NCBI GenBank assembly: GCA_032158295.1 | Contig: CM063262.1 | Span: 2,513,394-2,577,393, forward strand | Reading direction: 5' to 3' | Origin: Pycnopodia helianthoides | Taxonomy: Eukaryota; Echinodermata; Asteroidea; Forcipulatida; Asteriidae | DNA length: 64,000 bases | Content: more model-generated notes on this DNA | The model's input: only the letters and a program-made list of their open reading frames with translations | Database searches by the model: none | Told to the model about the DNA's origin: nothing | Numbering within the stretch: position 1 is the stretch's first letter | The DNA's letters: not shown here

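Noticed and set aside
1..64000. Autonomous transposon or retroviral genes
   Set aside because: I saw no reverse transcriptase, integrase, gag or transposase motifs in any frame; the mobile elements here are all non-coding.

Overview
This looks like nuclear DNA of an animal. Three split genes can be assembled from GT-AG introns, matching intron phases and readable protein domains. GC-richer exons sit in AT-rich introns packed with MITE-like and tRNA-derived repeats. One gene matches the vertebrate CXorf65 family and another encodes an ITIM-bearing immunoglobulin receptor. An invertebrate deuterostome, perhaps an echinoderm, fits best; the species is inference.

Layout. (1) 577-6921, minus strand: 3' part of a single-pass immunoglobulin-superfamily membrane protein (two Ig domains, one transmembrane helix, a short tail with an ITIM-like motif); its signal-peptide exon was not found. 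(2) 11987-15321, minus strand: a complete five-exon gene for a 149-residue CXorf65-like protein. (3) 17049 to the window end, plus strand: the first 50 exons (about 3,257 codons) of a giant secreted or extracellular cysteine-rich protein made of tandem GCC2/GCC3 (ephrin-receptor-like) CxxC/GYYC modules. It has a signal peptide and continues past base 64000. It is transcribed divergently from the CXorf65-like gene, with about 1.7 kb between start codons.

In the giant gene 38 of 49 introns are phase 1. They usually split the Gly codon just before the G-[aromatic/His/Gln]-[Y/F]-C motif, so most exons are interchangeable cassettes. Higher-order duplication is visible (exons 36-37 resemble exons 46-47). 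Exon tails and splice-site regions are also duplicated inside introns 19, 33, 39 and 49. Exons 10, 26 and 27 each need a one-base correction, two of them in runs of five G; these are probably sequence errors but could mark a damaged allele.

The introns hold a TTAA-flanked MITE family (seven copies, one nested inside a second MITE family), several tRNA-derived SINE families, fold-back elements, an 85-bp satellite array and several minisatellites. No reverse transcriptase, transposase, CRISPR array, rRNA or clearly functional tRNA was seen.
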